From NCBI RefSeq assembly GCF_030767025.1, contig NZ_JASITE010000002.1, positions 248,001 to 312,000 of the forward strand: DNA of 64,000 bases, given 5' to 3'. A model generated the notes under the pieces. The model was not told the DNA's origin and made no database searches. It saw only the letters and a program-made list of their open reading frames with translations. This DNA is from Nocardia sp. CC227C. Lineage in GTDB: Bacteria; Actinomycetota; Actinomycetes; Mycobacteriales; Mycobacteriaceae. Each line of letters opens with the position of its first letter. The stretch's first letter is position 1. The position numbers and the translations under genes were made by a program. Below are positions 25,307 through 34,494 of the stretch, piece by piece.

Positions 25307-25924
25307 TCAGCCGCGGGCGGGCAGGGCGGTGTCGGCCAGCAGCACCGTCTTCAGTTGGGCCAGGCCGGATCTGATGCGTGCCTTGGCCGCGGGTTCGCCG
25401 ATGCCGAGGCGGGCGGCGACCTGGCGGTAGGTGAGGCCGCAGTAGAAGGCCAGCACCACGGATTCGCGTTGGCGTGGGGTGAGGGCGGTCAAACCCGTTC
25501 GTACCGCGTGCTCTTCGTGGCGGCGCACGATCTCCTCGGCCACCACGTCGGCGGGGCGGCGGTAATCGCTGGCACCCCAGCGGTTTTCGTACCCGTAGGC
25601 GGTGCGCTCGCGGCGTACGCGGTCCACCGCCTGATGGTGGGCCAGCGCGCACAGCCAGGTGAGGGCATTGCCGCGGGCCGGGTCGAAGGCGGCGGCGCTG
25701 CGCCAGACCTGGAGATACACCTCGTGGCAGGTCTCCTCGGCGTATCCGGTGTCCCGCACGATGGTGTGCACCCGGGAGAACACCAGGGTGCGGGTGGCGC
25801 GGTAGAGCCGGTCGTACGCGTCGCGGTCGCGTTCGCCGACGCGGCGGAGCAGATCGTCGTAGTCGCTGCCGCGGCGGGTCGGGCGGGCGGCGGGCGCCGC
25901 CGTGGTACACGGTGGTTGTGACAT
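25307..25924 (-). CDS. ECF sigma factor, SigK-like
   Basis: 205 residues, ATG at 25924. Sigma region 2 spans about residues 24-95 (YDRLYRATRTLVFSRV, RDTGYAEETCHEVYLQVWRSAAAFDPARGNALTWL) and region 4 about 145-198 (LTPRQRESVVLAFYCGLTYRQVAARLG, then AKARIRSGLAQLK). The ETxxEVYLxVWR and ALxWLxxxAHxxAVDRVR patterns are those of mycobacterial SigK. SigK normally sits with the anti-sigma gene rskA; none is visible on either side here, so its control is unclear. Confidence 0.88.
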   Translation of the reverse strand: MSQPPCTTAAPAARPTRRGSDYDDLLRRVGERDRDAYDRLYRATRTLVFSRVHTIVRDTGYAEETCHEVYLQVWRSAAAFDPARGNALTWLCALAHHQAVDRVRRERTAYGYENRWGASDYRRPADVVAEEIVRRHEEHAVRTGLTALTPRQRESVVLAFYCGLTYRQVAARLGIGEPAAKARIRSGLAQLKTVLLADTALPARG

Positions 25925-26087
25925 GAGTGAAGCCCCCGGGTGGATGTGCAGGATCTCGGTCGGGCGTCGAGGATCGGGACGCTCGCCTACCAGTTACGGA
26001 TTCCATCCGGGGACAGGGGATCTCGGCTCCGCAGTGCTCAGGCTACTCCGTCGGCGAAGTTCACATCGGAGATCTTCGCCGGGTCAC

Positions 26088-26720
26088 TCAGATTCGCAGA
26101 CCCAGTTCCACGATGCCGCGCGCGACGGCGTGCACGGTGACCCGATTGCGCCGGGCATGCGCGCGAATGAGCTCGAACGCCGCCGTGGTCGTGGTGCCGT
26201 GGGCGTGCGCGATGACGCCCTTGGCCTGTTCCACCACTATCCGCGAGGTCAGCGCGTGCCGCAGTTCGGCGGTGGTGCGCTGATGCTGCCGCACCTGATG
26301 TCTGCTGAGAATGTGCTCGGCGGCCATGGCCGCCAATAGCGCGGCACGATGCACATCGCGCCTCGACCACGGTCGCGGTTCGCGCGAATACAGGCTCAGC
26401 ACACCCGCTTCGGTGTCGTCCACGCGCATGGGGATGGCAGCCACGGCGCTGATGCCGTGCCGCCGCGCCAGATCGGCGTACTCCGGCCAGATGTCACGGT
26501 AGCGACCGATCTCGGTGATGGTCATGGGTGCGCGGCACGAGAAGGAGACCGCACCGGGACCGTCGTGCCTTTCCCACTGGCAGGCTTCGAGTTCCAGCAG
26601 TTCCTCCGGCAGCGCACCGAACAACTCGGGCTGATCGGGCAGGCGGACCGCGACGGTGACCGCGTCGGGTTCCAGGACCCCCATGGCGCTGCGCAGCACC
26701 AGCAGCTCACTGTCTGACAC
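26088..26720 (-). CDS. GAF-ANTAR regulatory protein
   Basis: 210 residues from a GTG at 26720. The N-terminal part (to about residue 140, with ISAVAAIPMRVDDTEAGVLSLYSREPRPWS) is a GAF-type sensor. Residues about 150-208 are the three-helix ANTAR RNA-binding domain (ALTSRIVVEQAKGVIAHAHGTTTTAAFELIRAHARRN). ANTAR proteins bind dual-hexaloop RNA and cause antitermination. A second protein of the same layout is encoded just upstream at 26831-27517; together they suggest related signal inputs, not a two-component pair. Confidence 0.88.
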   Translation of the reverse strand: MSDSELLVLRSAMGVLEPDAVTVAVRLPDQPELFGALPEELLELEACQWERHDGPGAVSFSCRAPMTITEIGRYRDIWPEYADLARRHGISAVAAIPMRVDDTEAGVLSLYSREPRPWSRRDVHRAALLAAMAAEHILSRHQVRQHQRTTAELRHALTSRIVVEQAKGVIAHAHGTTTTAAFELIRAHARRNRVTVHAVARGIVELGLRI

Positions 26721-26830
26721 CCGCCATCACCCCGCTCGCCGGACATACGTCTCCGCCGCGAAAGTACTCCGTGCCGCGCCGCCCAACTTCCCATCGTATG
26801 AGAACGTGAAGCCGCAACGGAATAGCCGTC

Positions 26831-27517
26831 TCATTCCGGCTCGAAACATATGCTGCGATCCACCACGCCCCGCGCCACCTGGGCCAGCGAAAGCCCGTGG
26901 GAGAAGGCGTATCCGCGCATCCGCGCGTAGGCGTCGGTCACCTCGATGCCGAGTTGGGCACTTGCCATCCCCGCGGCCTGGTGAATCCACCGGCTCGACG
27001 GCGGCTGCCCCCACCGCCGCGCGGCCCCCTCGGCGGCCAGCACGAGACTGGCGGTGACCAGGTCGGCAATGTGCAGGCCCGCCGTCACCAGCCGGGGCCC
27101 GGGCCGCCCGATCGCATCCCGGTACAGGTCGAGCGCACCGAGCCGGGCGCCGCCCAGGCGCAGGGGAATCGCCAGCAGGGATCCGCGCGGGGCGGCGTCA
27201 CCCAGCGCCTCGGCGAATCCCGGCCAGCGTTCGACCCCGGTCGCCAGGTCGGGAACGGCGACCGGCACACCGTCGTCCACCGCCGTCGCCGCCGGCCCTT
27301 CCCCGGCGGTGGCCTGCGCGGCCTCCACCCGGTCGGCGATCTCGTCACTGGCGCACCAGGGTTGCAGTCCGGCATCGCGCTCCTCGAGCACTATGGCCGC
27401 CCGCCGTACCGGCAGCACGTGCACGCAGGCCCCGCACACGGCCACCAGCCCGCCGCCCCCGTCGCGAACCGACCGGAGGAACTGTCCGGTCAGCTGATCG
27501 AACTGTGCAGCACCCAT
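26831..27517 (-). CDS. GAF-ANTAR regulatory protein, second copy
   Basis: 228 residues from ATG 27517. The GAF domain (about 15-165; RGSLLAIPLRLGGARLGALDLYRD is its core) is followed by an ANTAR domain (about 172-226; IHQAAGMASAQLGIEVTDAYARMRGYAFSHGLSLAQVARGVV). Several Cys residues in the GAF part (C28, C31, C55) could act as redox or metal ligands; that is inference. A long in-frame reading continues upstream through the DUF3533 gene but is only its shadow. Confidence 0.85.
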   Translation of the reverse strand: MGAAQFDQLTGQFLRSVRDGGGGLVAVCGACVHVLPVRRAAIVLEERDAGLQPWCASDEIADRVEAAQATAGEGPAATAVDDGVPVAVPDLATGVERWPGFAEALGDAAPRGSLLAIPLRLGGARLGALDLYRDAIGRPGPRLVTAGLHIADLVTASLVLAAEGAARRWGQPPSSRWIHQAAGMASAQLGIEVTDAYARMRGYAFSHGLSLAQVARGVVDRSICFEPE

Positions 27518-27633
27518 CCCACCGAACCACCCACAACGCCTTGTTCGCAGCCAGTATCCGCAGGGTAGCCCGGCCCGTCCAGAGTCGGAAGTCCCCGGCG
27601 CACAGCACGATCGGTCGGTTCGTTTCGGTGCGG

Positions 27634-29028
27634 CTACGACTCCGCGACCGGGCGGTGCGCGACGCCGAGCCGGGACAGGCCGCGCAGATCGTAGGTGTGC
27701 GTGGCGATCGCCCCGAACAACAGGCCGATTCCGAGGCCGAGCATCGTCATCCAGATGCCCTGGCTCAGGCCGGCCTCCAGATGACCGTCGAAGAACAGGA
27801 TCGCGCGCACGGCCAGGTAGATCTGGTGCATGGGTTCGAAGGCGGCCAGGTCGGCGATGTAGCGCGGGGTCGCCTCGATCGGAATGGATCCGGACGAGGA
27901 CGGCAGTCCGAGCACCACGAACAGCACCATGTTCACCACCAGCCCCGGCGTGCCGAAGGCGGCCAGCACCGACAGCCCGGTCACCGCGACCGCGACCACG
28001 GCCAGGGTGCCGTACAGGAACAGCGTGAGCGGATGGTCGACGGGCATGTCCAGCAGGGTGGCGATGCCGAGGAAGATGGCGGACACGATGGGCGCGGCCA
28101 CCGCCGCGACACCCCATTTGAGCAGCAGCGTGCGCCAGCGGCTGATCGGCGCGGGGGGCGAATTCCGGTAGTAGGGACCGTATTCCGCGGGCGCGTAGCC
28201 GAGCGAGGAGTCCACCAGCGAATGGATGATCATTGCCCCGCTGAAGCCCGCGAACAGCAGGATGAGCGTGTAGAAGAAGGCCGACAGGCCCTGTCCGGTG
28301 CCCTCGGGCAGGGGACGGTAGGGCGCGATGTCGATATTGATCGGCTCGGCGAGTTGCAGGCGTGCGGCCCCGGTGAGCGCGGCGGCCGCGGTCTCGCTGC
28401 CCGGCGGCGGTTGCAGCTGCGCCTCCACCCGCTCGGTGAGCTGGATGCCGACGGCCGTGTTCACCTCGCGCATGGCGCGATCGGTCACCCGCTGCATGAT
28501 CGAGGCCGCGTAGGTGCCCGCGCGCGGGTTGGTGTCGACGGTGATGATGGGGCGTTCCACCTCGCCGGGCACCACGGCGGACGCGCCGAGAATGGACATC
28601 CGCTTGGTGAAGTCCCCGGGAATGATGATGGCTCCGTAGACCTGCCCGTGCTGGAGCTGCCGTCGGGCCTCGTTGATGCCGAGCAGACGCAGGTCGATCT
28701 TGTCGTCCGGGATCTTCTCGACCATGGCCGCGGTGATCTGGTCGCCGAAGTTGACGGTCTGCCCGTCGATGGTGTCGCCGACGTCCTGATTGACCAGCGC
28801 GATCGGGAAGTCGTGCAGATTCTTCTCCGGGTCGGCGGTGTAGCCGAGGTACATGGTGCCCAGCAGCGCGGCGAGCAGGCTCACGACCGCGATCGGGAAG
28901 ATCCACCCGCGCGGGGAGAGGTGGCGTCCGGATACGGGGGCCGTCGCGGCGGCGGGTTGGTCTTGGGGTGCGTTCGTCTCATCCACGTGCGCACCGCTTT
29001 TCGCCTCGGGGGCGCTCTGGTTCGTCAT
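27634..29028 (-). CDS. DUF3533 / YhgE-Pip type membrane permease
   Basis: 464 residues. Layout: cytoplasmic Ala/Pro-rich tail (1-40), TM1 (about 42-62), a large extracytoplasmic domain (about 63-255; NLHDFPIALVNQDVG, YGAIIIPGDFTKRM and similar), then five further helices (from about 256: GLSAFFYTLILLFAGFSGAMIIHSL onward). This is the ABC-2-like architecture of YhgE/Pip and SNG1/DUF3533 proteins, linked to export or stress resistance. It is divergent from a TetR gene, and its promoter is overlaid by a long palindrome. Confidence 0.88.
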   Translation of the reverse strand: MTNQSAPEAKSGAHVDETNAPQDQPAAATAPVSGRHLSPRGWIFPIAVVSLLAALLGTMYLGYTADPEKNLHDFPIALVNQDVGDTIDGQTVNFGDQITAAMVEKIPDDKIDLRLLGINEARRQLQHGQVYGAIIIPGDFTKRMSILGASAVVPGEVERPIITVDTNPRAGTYAASIMQRVTDRAMREVNTAVGIQLTERVEAQLQPPPGSETAAAALTGAARLQLAEPINIDIAPYRPLPEGTGQGLSAFFYTLILLFAGFSGAMIIHSLVDSSLGYAPAEYGPYYRNSPPAPISRWRTLLLKWGVAAVAAPIVSAIFLGIATLLDMPVDHPLTLFLYGTLAVVAVAVTGLSVLAAFGTPGLVVNMVLFVVLGLPSSSGSIPIEATPRYIADLAAFEPMHQIYLAVRAILFFDGHLEAGLSQGIWMTMLGLGIGLLFGAIATHTYDLRGLSRLGVAHRPVAES

Positions 29029-29038
29029 AGCACTCGCA

Positions 29039-29071
29039 AATGTAGGCAGTGACTACAAAGTAGTCAATGCC
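29039..29071 (-). promoter_or_regulatory. Promoter with embedded TetR operator for the DUF3533 gene
   Basis: On the minus strand TTGACT (29062-29067) and TACATT (29039-29044) are separated by exactly 17 bp. The inverted repeat GGCA-n-TGACTAC-AAA-GTAGTCA-n-TGCC (29045-29071) covers the whole spacer and the -35. A repressor dimer bound here would block RNA polymerase. The divergent TetR gene is the obvious candidate. Confidence 0.75.
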
Positions 29072-29106
29072 AACATTCCGGATGTGTCGGATATCCTGTG
29101 CGGACC

Positions 29107-29697
29107 ATGTCCATCCGTTCTCGCTACCACCACGGTGATCTGCGCTCGGCGCTGCTCCTACGCGCCGAGGCCACCTTGCGCAAAGTAGGGGTGGACGGCC
29201 TGTCGCTACGCCAGCTCGCCCGCGATATCGGCGTCAGCCACGCGGCCCCGAGCCGCCACTTCCGCGACAAGCAGGCACTGCTCGACCAGCTCGCCGCCAC
29301 CGGCTTCGACCGGCTGGGCGAAAGCTTCGCCCGAACCGCCATCGAGGGCCCGGTCACCGAGCGCCTCTACGGCATGGCCCGGGCCTATCTGCGCTTCTCC
29401 GTCGAGAATCCGGAACTGCTGGCCCTCATGTTCGCCCGCAAGCAGCGCTCCACCTCCCCCGAACTGTCCGAGGCGGTGCAGCGCGCCTTCGAAGTGCCGG
29501 TGGACCTCATCGCCGTGGGGCAGGCCGAGGGCGAGATCGTGGCCGGTGATCCCAAACGCCTGGGCCTGACCGCCATCGCCGCACTACAGGGCGTCGCCAC
29601 CATCGTGGCCTCGGACTTCACCACCGAGTACGACGCCGACCAGCTGCTGACCGATATGGTTCGCCATCTCACCCACGGATTGCGTCCACGCCCCTGA
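29107..29697 (+). CDS. TetR-family regulator of the DUF3533 permease
   Basis: 196 residues from ATG 29107; a GTG at 29098 is the alternative. HTH at about residues 8-50 (YHHGDLRSALLLRAEATLRKVGVDGLSLRQLARDIGVSHAAPSRHFRDKQAL), which is the YHHGDLR-starting subgroup with the TetR_C_33-type effector domain. TATCCT at 29092-29097 places the transcript start near the ATG, so it may be leaderless. It likely represses the divergent permease through the palindrome at 29045-29071. Confidence 0.9.
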   Translation: MSIRSRYHHGDLRSALLLRAEATLRKVGVDGLSLRQLARDIGVSHAAPSRHFRDKQALLDQLAATGFDRLGESFARTAIEGPVTERLYGMARAYLRFSVENPELLALMFARKQRSTSPELSEAVQRAFEVPVDLIAVGQAEGEIVAGDPKRLGLTAIAALQGVATIVASDFTTEYDADQLLTDMVRHLTHGLRPRP

Positions 29698-29739
29698 GCG
29701 GTTCCCGTCCCCGGCAGCCGCCCGGCTACGGTGTGTGAC

Positions 29740-30363
29740 GTGACAGTGGAGGGCAGGCAGTACCGCGGGCGGGCCGTGGCCGAGCGCAGGGCCGAACGCC
29801 GGCAGCGCTTCCTGGACGCCGCGACCAAGATCTTCGCCGAACGCGGCTACGCCAACTGCTCGCTGGCCGATGTGTGCGCGGTGGCCGGACTGTCCAAACG
29901 GCAGTTCTACGAGGAGTTCGAGACCCGCGAGGACGTCCTCGTCGCCGCCTACGACCGAATCCAGGACGAGGCCGGGGCCGCCATCGCCGCGGCGCTGGGC
30001 GATCTCACCGGCGGCGACCCCACCGCCGCGGTCACCCGGGTACTGGCGGCGTATCTGGCCTCCATCGACTCCGACCCGTACCGCGCCAAGGTGGCCTTCA
30101 TCGAGGTCGTCGGTGTGAGCGAGCGCATGGAACGGCACCGCCGCGCCCGCCGCCACGCCTGGGGCCGGGTGGTGCTGGCGGCGCTGGAGCCCATCGCCGG
30201 ATCCGGTGCGCGGGTGCGCGGCAATCCGGCCCTGGCCACCAGCGCCCTCATCGGCGCGATCAACGGCCTGGCGCACGAATGGCTGCTGGAGCAGCCCCGC
30301 CCGCCGGTGGACGAGCTCGTGGAACTGCTGGTGCCGATCGCGGTCGCGCTCATCGACCGCTGA
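29740..30363 (+). CDS. TetR-family regulator
   Basis: 207 residues from GTG 29740; an in-frame GTG at 29731 is possible. HTH at about 18-62 (RRQRFLDAATKIFAERGYANCSLADVCAVAGLSKRQFYEEFETREDVL). The C-terminal domain contains a VAFIEVVGVSERMERHRRARRHAWG helix. It follows the other TetR gene by 42 nt on the same strand but has no obvious target gene beside it; the neighbouring peptidase gene is convergent. Confidence 0.88.
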   Translation: MTVEGRQYRGRAVAERRAERRQRFLDAATKIFAERGYANCSLADVCAVAGLSKRQFYEEFETREDVLVAAYDRIQDEAGAAIAAALGDLTGGDPTAAVTRVLAAYLASIDSDPYRAKVAFIEVVGVSERMERHRRARRHAWGRVVLAALEPIAGSGARVRGNPALATSALIGAINGLAHEWLLEQPRPPVDELVELLVPIAVALIDR

Positions 30364-30420
30364 CCTCGCGTTCACCCGCTGCACACCGCCGATCTCGCGG
30401 CTGCGTCATTCGCGAACCGC

Positions 30421-32529
30421 TCACATGAGCTGACGTTGGAAATACGTGTACTCCAGCGCGGTGGTGTGCGCCCGCTCGTCATTGTTCGAGCCGCCGCCGT
30501 GGCCGCCCTGGGTGGCCTCGTAGAACAGGTACGGGTGGCCTTGTTCGGCGAGCCGGGCCGCGAATTTGCGGGCATGCTGGGGGCCGACGCGATCGTCGGT
30601 GGTGGTGGTCCACACCAGCGGTTCCGGGTAGACCGCCTCGGGCCGCAGCTGGGCGTAGGGCGAGATGGACGCCAGGAAGGCGCGCTGCTCCGGATCGGCC
30701 ACCGTGCCGTATTCGTCCACCCAGGAGGCACCCGCGGCGATCTGCTCGTAGCGCAGCATGTCCAGCAGCGGGACCGCGATGTCGACGGCGTTCCACAGGT
30801 GCGGGCGCTGCACGAGTTGCACGCCGACCAGCAGTCCGCCGTTGGAACCGCCCTGGATGCCGAGGTGGCGCGGTGTGGTGATGCCGCGGGCGATGAGATC
30901 CTGTGCCACGGCGGCGAAGTCGTCGTAGGCGCGCTGCCGGTGCACCCCGCGCGCCGCCTCGTGCCACTGCGGACCGTATTCACCGCCGCCGCGAATATTC
31001 GCCAGCACGTAGACGCCGCCCCGCTCCAACCACAGGCGGCCGAGCACCCCGTCGTAACCGGGTGTGGACGCCGCACCGAAGCCGCCGTAGGCCGACAGCA
31101 CGGTGGGATTGGTGCCGTCGAATGCCATCTCGGCGGGCCGGACCACGAAGTAGGGCACACCGGTGCCGTCCGGCGAGGTGACCTTGCGCTGCTCCACCAC
31201 GAAACGCGACGAATCGAACCGGGCCGGAGCCGTTTTCACCGGGTTGGCCGCGCCGGTGGCCGCATCGAGACTCAGCAGCGTGGTCGGCGTGAGGAACGAC
31301 GTGACCGCCAGATAGGCGGTATCGCCCGTCGCATCGGCGTCCACGGCGTCGACGGTGGCGTTCTCGGGTACGGGAACCGGCGCGGCGGACCAGGTTCCGT
31401 CGGGCCGCGGCGTGTAGACGGTGGCGCGCCCGCGCACATCGTCGAGCGAGGTGACCACGATCCGGTCGCGGGTGACCAATACGCTGCCCAGCGTCTCCTG
31501 CGGTCCGGGCACGTAGACCGGCACCGGCCGCACCCGGCTCGGATCGGCGGTGAGTTCGGCCACCGACAGCGACAGCAGACTTCCGGCGGTATGGGTGGCG
31601 CCCGCGACCGTCCAGTCCTGGCGCAGGCCGATCAGCAGCCGATCGCCGAGCAGTCCCTCGAGATCGTGTTTGGGCGGGACGGCGAGCAGTTCCGGTCCGC
31701 TGCCGTCGAAACGGCTCACCTGATGTTCGAAGAAGGTGGTGCCGCGCAGGATCAGGCTCATCCGGCCGCCCGCGCCGTCCTCCAGCAGCACCGGCTGGGT
31801 GGCGAGTTCGTCGGCGGGGTCGCCGCGCAGCACCTCCACGGCGGCGTCGAGCGGCTGGCCGCGCCGCAGCTGTTTGACGATATAGGGGTAGCCGGAGGCG
31901 GTGACCTCACCGGGCCGCCACTCGCGCGAGACCAGCAGCGTATCGAGGTCGAGCCAGGCCGCGTACTGCTTGCCGCGCGGGAGCGTGAACCCATTGTCGA
32001 CGAATTTCCCGGTGGCGCGGTCGAATTCCCGGACGGTGACGGCGTCCTCGCCGCCCTCGGAGAGGCGCACCAGACACCGGGTGTGCCGGACCGGGTCGCA
32101 GTCGATGCCCTTCCACACCCAATTCCTGCCGTCCGCCCGCGCGATCGCGTCGAGGTCCAGCACCGTGGTCCACTTCGGTTGCGGTGACTCGTAATCGGCA
32201 CGGGTGGTTTCGCGCCAGATACCGCGCGGGTGGTCGGCGTCCCGCCAGAAGTTGCCGACCTGACCGTGCTCCAGCCGGGGCATGGGAATCCGGTCGGGGG
32301 AATCGCCGAGTTCGCGCGCCACCTCGAGATTGCCGGGGAAGTTCGGATGCTGTTCCAGTACACCGAGCGTCCGCGCGTTCTGGTCGGACACCCACGTCCG
32401 CACCCGCGGGCTGTCGAGTTCCTCCAGCCACACGTGCGGATCCCGCACGCCGTCCGCCGCCCCGCACGCCGCGATCACCGTCGCCGCGAGCGCCACCACC
32501 GCCGCCCGCCACCTGCCCACGCCACCCAT
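30421..32529 (-). CDS. Prolyl oligopeptidase family (S9A) lipoprotein
   Basis: 702 residues, ATG at 32529. The N-terminus is a lipoprotein signal (VVALAATVIAAC, Cys about 22), so the enzyme should be tethered outside the membrane. Residues about 30-410 form the beta-propeller; the C-terminal hydrolase domain has the nucleophile GIQGGSNGGLLVG, the acid in TTTTDDRVG and the His in GGHGGGSNN. S9A enzymes cleave short peptides after Pro or similar residues. Its length matches the family (about 700). Gene is monocistronic. Confidence 0.92.
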   Translation of the reverse strand: MGGVGRWRAAVVALAATVIAACGAADGVRDPHVWLEELDSPRVRTWVSDQNARTLGVLEQHPNFPGNLEVARELGDSPDRIPMPRLEHGQVGNFWRDADHPRGIWRETTRADYESPQPKWTTVLDLDAIARADGRNWVWKGIDCDPVRHTRCLVRLSEGGEDAVTVREFDRATGKFVDNGFTLPRGKQYAAWLDLDTLLVSREWRPGEVTASGYPYIVKQLRRGQPLDAAVEVLRGDPADELATQPVLLEDGAGGRMSLILRGTTFFEHQVSRFDGSGPELLAVPPKHDLEGLLGDRLLIGLRQDWTVAGATHTAGSLLSLSVAELTADPSRVRPVPVYVPGPQETLGSVLVTRDRIVVTSLDDVRGRATVYTPRPDGTWSAAPVPVPENATVDAVDADATGDTAYLAVTSFLTPTTLLSLDAATGAANPVKTAPARFDSSRFVVEQRKVTSPDGTGVPYFVVRPAEMAFDGTNPTVLSAYGGFGAASTPGYDGVLGRLWLERGGVYVLANIRGGGEYGPQWHEAARGVHRQRAYDDFAAVAQDLIARGITTPRHLGIQGGSNGGLLVGVQLVQRPHLWNAVDIAVPLLDMLRYEQIAAGASWVDEYGTVADPEQRAFLASISPYAQLRPEAVYPEPLVWTTTTDDRVGPQHARKFAARLAEQGHPYLFYEATQGGHGGGSNNDERAHTTALEYTYFQRQLM

Positions 32530-32658
32530 GAAGCCCCCTTCGGTATCTGCGGCGCGCCACCGCAACCTCGAATCCGGTCTCGGAACCACCCTGTCCACCC
32601 ACGGTCGAGAATGACCGATACCCGGCCCCGCGGTGGCGTGGCGCGCGCTGTCGGAGTG

Positions 32659-34362
32659 TCAGCCGCGCGCCCGGTCGGCGATATCGCGTGCCGCGAGGTA
32701 CCCGAACACCAGCGCGGGTCCGATGGTGGCCCCCGGGCCAGCGTAGGTGTGGCCCATGACGGGCGCACTGGTGTTGCCCGCCGCGTACAGGCCCGCGATG
32801 ACCGAGCCGTCGGCCCGCAGCGCGCGCCCGGCGACGTCGGTGTCGATGCCGCCCTTGGTGCCGAGATCACCCGGCACCAGGCGCACCGCGTAGAACGGGC
32901 CCTTGGTCAGCGGCCCCAGGCTCGGATTCGGCTTGTTGGCGATATCGCCGTAGTAGCGGTCGTAGACGCTCTCGCCGCGCCGGAAGTCCTCGTCCACGCC
33001 GTTCTCCGCGAAGGCGTTGAAACGTTCGACGGTGGCCAGCAGGGCGTCCGCGGGCACCTCCATCCGTTGCGCCAGCTCCGCCACGGTGGCGGCCTGTACC
33101 AGCACGCCGGACTCGTACCAGGACGCGGGCAGCGGGGCACGGCCGGGCAGTGTGGCGAACATGTACCGGTTGCGGTACTTCTTGTCGAAGACGAGCCAGG
33201 CGGGAATGTGCTCGCCCGGACCGTCGCCGCGCCCGAACTCACCGCCGTACATCCGGTGCACCGCTTCGACATACGGCAGCGATTCGTTCATGAACCGCTC
33301 ACCCCGGCCGTTCACCACGATGCTGCGCGGCAGCGAACGTTCGGTCAGCGCGAACCACGGCCCCTCCGGTAGCGGGATGGCGGGGCCCCACCAGGCGTCG
33401 TCCATGAGGCGCACGGCCGCACCGAGTTTCAACGCGGCGGTGATGCCGTCGCCGGTATTGGTGGGCGCGCCGGTGGTCCACGCCGAGCCGACGGGCTCAC
33501 GCTGGTACTTGCGCCGCACCTCCGCATTGTGCTCGAAACCGCCGCAGGCCAGCACGATTCCGTGCCGCGCACGCCACACCTCGGAGCGGCCGTCGCGGTC
33601 GACCCGCACCCCCACCACGCGATCGTTCTCGGTGATGAGTTCGGTGAGTGCGGTATCGAGTTCCACGGGCACCCCGGCCGCCCGCACGCCCAGCATGAGC
33701 TCGCCCATGAGGGCCGCGCCGAGACCGCGCAGGCGGCGGCCGCGCAGGTAGGCGCCGACCGCCCGCGCGCCGACCCGCATCATGGCGGCGGGGCCGCGCC
33801 AGGTGCGCAATCCCAGACTGAGCCAACGGTATTCGGACTGCTTCACCACCAGGTTGGTCGGTGCGGCGCTGTAGGGCGGGTGCATGGTGGCGGCGTCGGC
33901 GCCGAGTCGTCGGGTGTCGAAGGGCAGCGGCTCGCAGGAGCGGCCGGCGGCCCGGCCACCGGGGACCTCCGGGTAGTAGTCGGCGTAGTCGCGCACCCAT
34001 TCCAGATGCAGCGGGGCGGTGTCGATGAGGAAACTCAGGGCTTCCGCGCCGCGGTCCAGGTACGCGTCGATCCGCGCCGGATCGGCGTGCGGGCCGACTA
34101 TGCCGTGCAGATAGCGGCGGGCGTCCTCGAGATCGTCGGCCGGGGCCTGCGCACGCAGCACCGGATTATCGGGAATCCAGACGCCGCCACCGGACCGTGC
34201 GCTGGAACCGCCCCAGTACGAGGACTTCTCGATGATCACGGTGGACAAGCCGTGGGTCGCGGCGGTCAGCGCGGCACTCATCCCCGCCGCTCCCGAACCC
34301 ACCACCAAGACGTCCACGACGCGCTCGGCAGTCGCTTCCTCCGAGCCCGAAGTCTTCACCAC
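32659..34362 (-). CDS. kstD: 3-oxosteroid 1-dehydrogenase
   Basis: 567 residues, GTG at 34362. A flavoprotein that introduces the delta-1 double bond into 3-ketosteroids, a key step opening ring A in cholesterol degradation. Seen: FAD dinucleotide motif VVGSGAAGMSAALTAATHGL, KSSYWGGSSARSGGGVWIP, DYADYYPEVPGG (active-site Tyr region), ACGGFEHN, the MDDAWWGPAIPLPEGPWFAL segment, and the C-terminal GHTYAGPGATIGPALVFGYL, whose Tyr and Gly are the conserved catalytic pair. Very close in pattern and length to mycobacterial KstD (563 residues). No other steroid genes adjoin it, so it may be an isolated paralogue. Confidence 0.93.
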   Translation of the reverse strand: MVKTSGSEEATAERVVDVLVVGSGAAGMSAALTAATHGLSTVIIEKSSYWGGSSARSGGGVWIPDNPVLRAQAPADDLEDARRYLHGIVGPHADPARIDAYLDRGAEALSFLIDTAPLHLEWVRDYADYYPEVPGGRAAGRSCEPLPFDTRRLGADAATMHPPYSAAPTNLVVKQSEYRWLSLGLRTWRGPAAMMRVGARAVGAYLRGRRLRGLGAALMGELMLGVRAAGVPVELDTALTELITENDRVVGVRVDRDGRSEVWRARHGIVLACGGFEHNAEVRRKYQREPVGSAWTTGAPTNTGDGITAALKLGAAVRLMDDAWWGPAIPLPEGPWFALTERSLPRSIVVNGRGERFMNESLPYVEAVHRMYGGEFGRGDGPGEHIPAWLVFDKKYRNRYMFATLPGRAPLPASWYESGVLVQAATVAELAQRMEVPADALLATVERFNAFAENGVDEDFRRGESVYDRYYGDIANKPNPSLGPLTKGPFYAVRLVPGDLGTKGGIDTDVAGRALRADGSVIAGLYAAGNTSAPVMGHTYAGPGATIGPALVFGYLAARDIADRARG

Positions 34363-34494
34363 GGTCCTTTCAGATCTTGTGCGAGCCGAAGGTTACCCGG
34401 CGGTCACCGGCCGGGCGAATCGGCCGGCGCGGCAACGACGGCGAACCGCTAGCCTGACTCCGGGTCGGATAGTCGAACGGGAGTACCACAGTCC

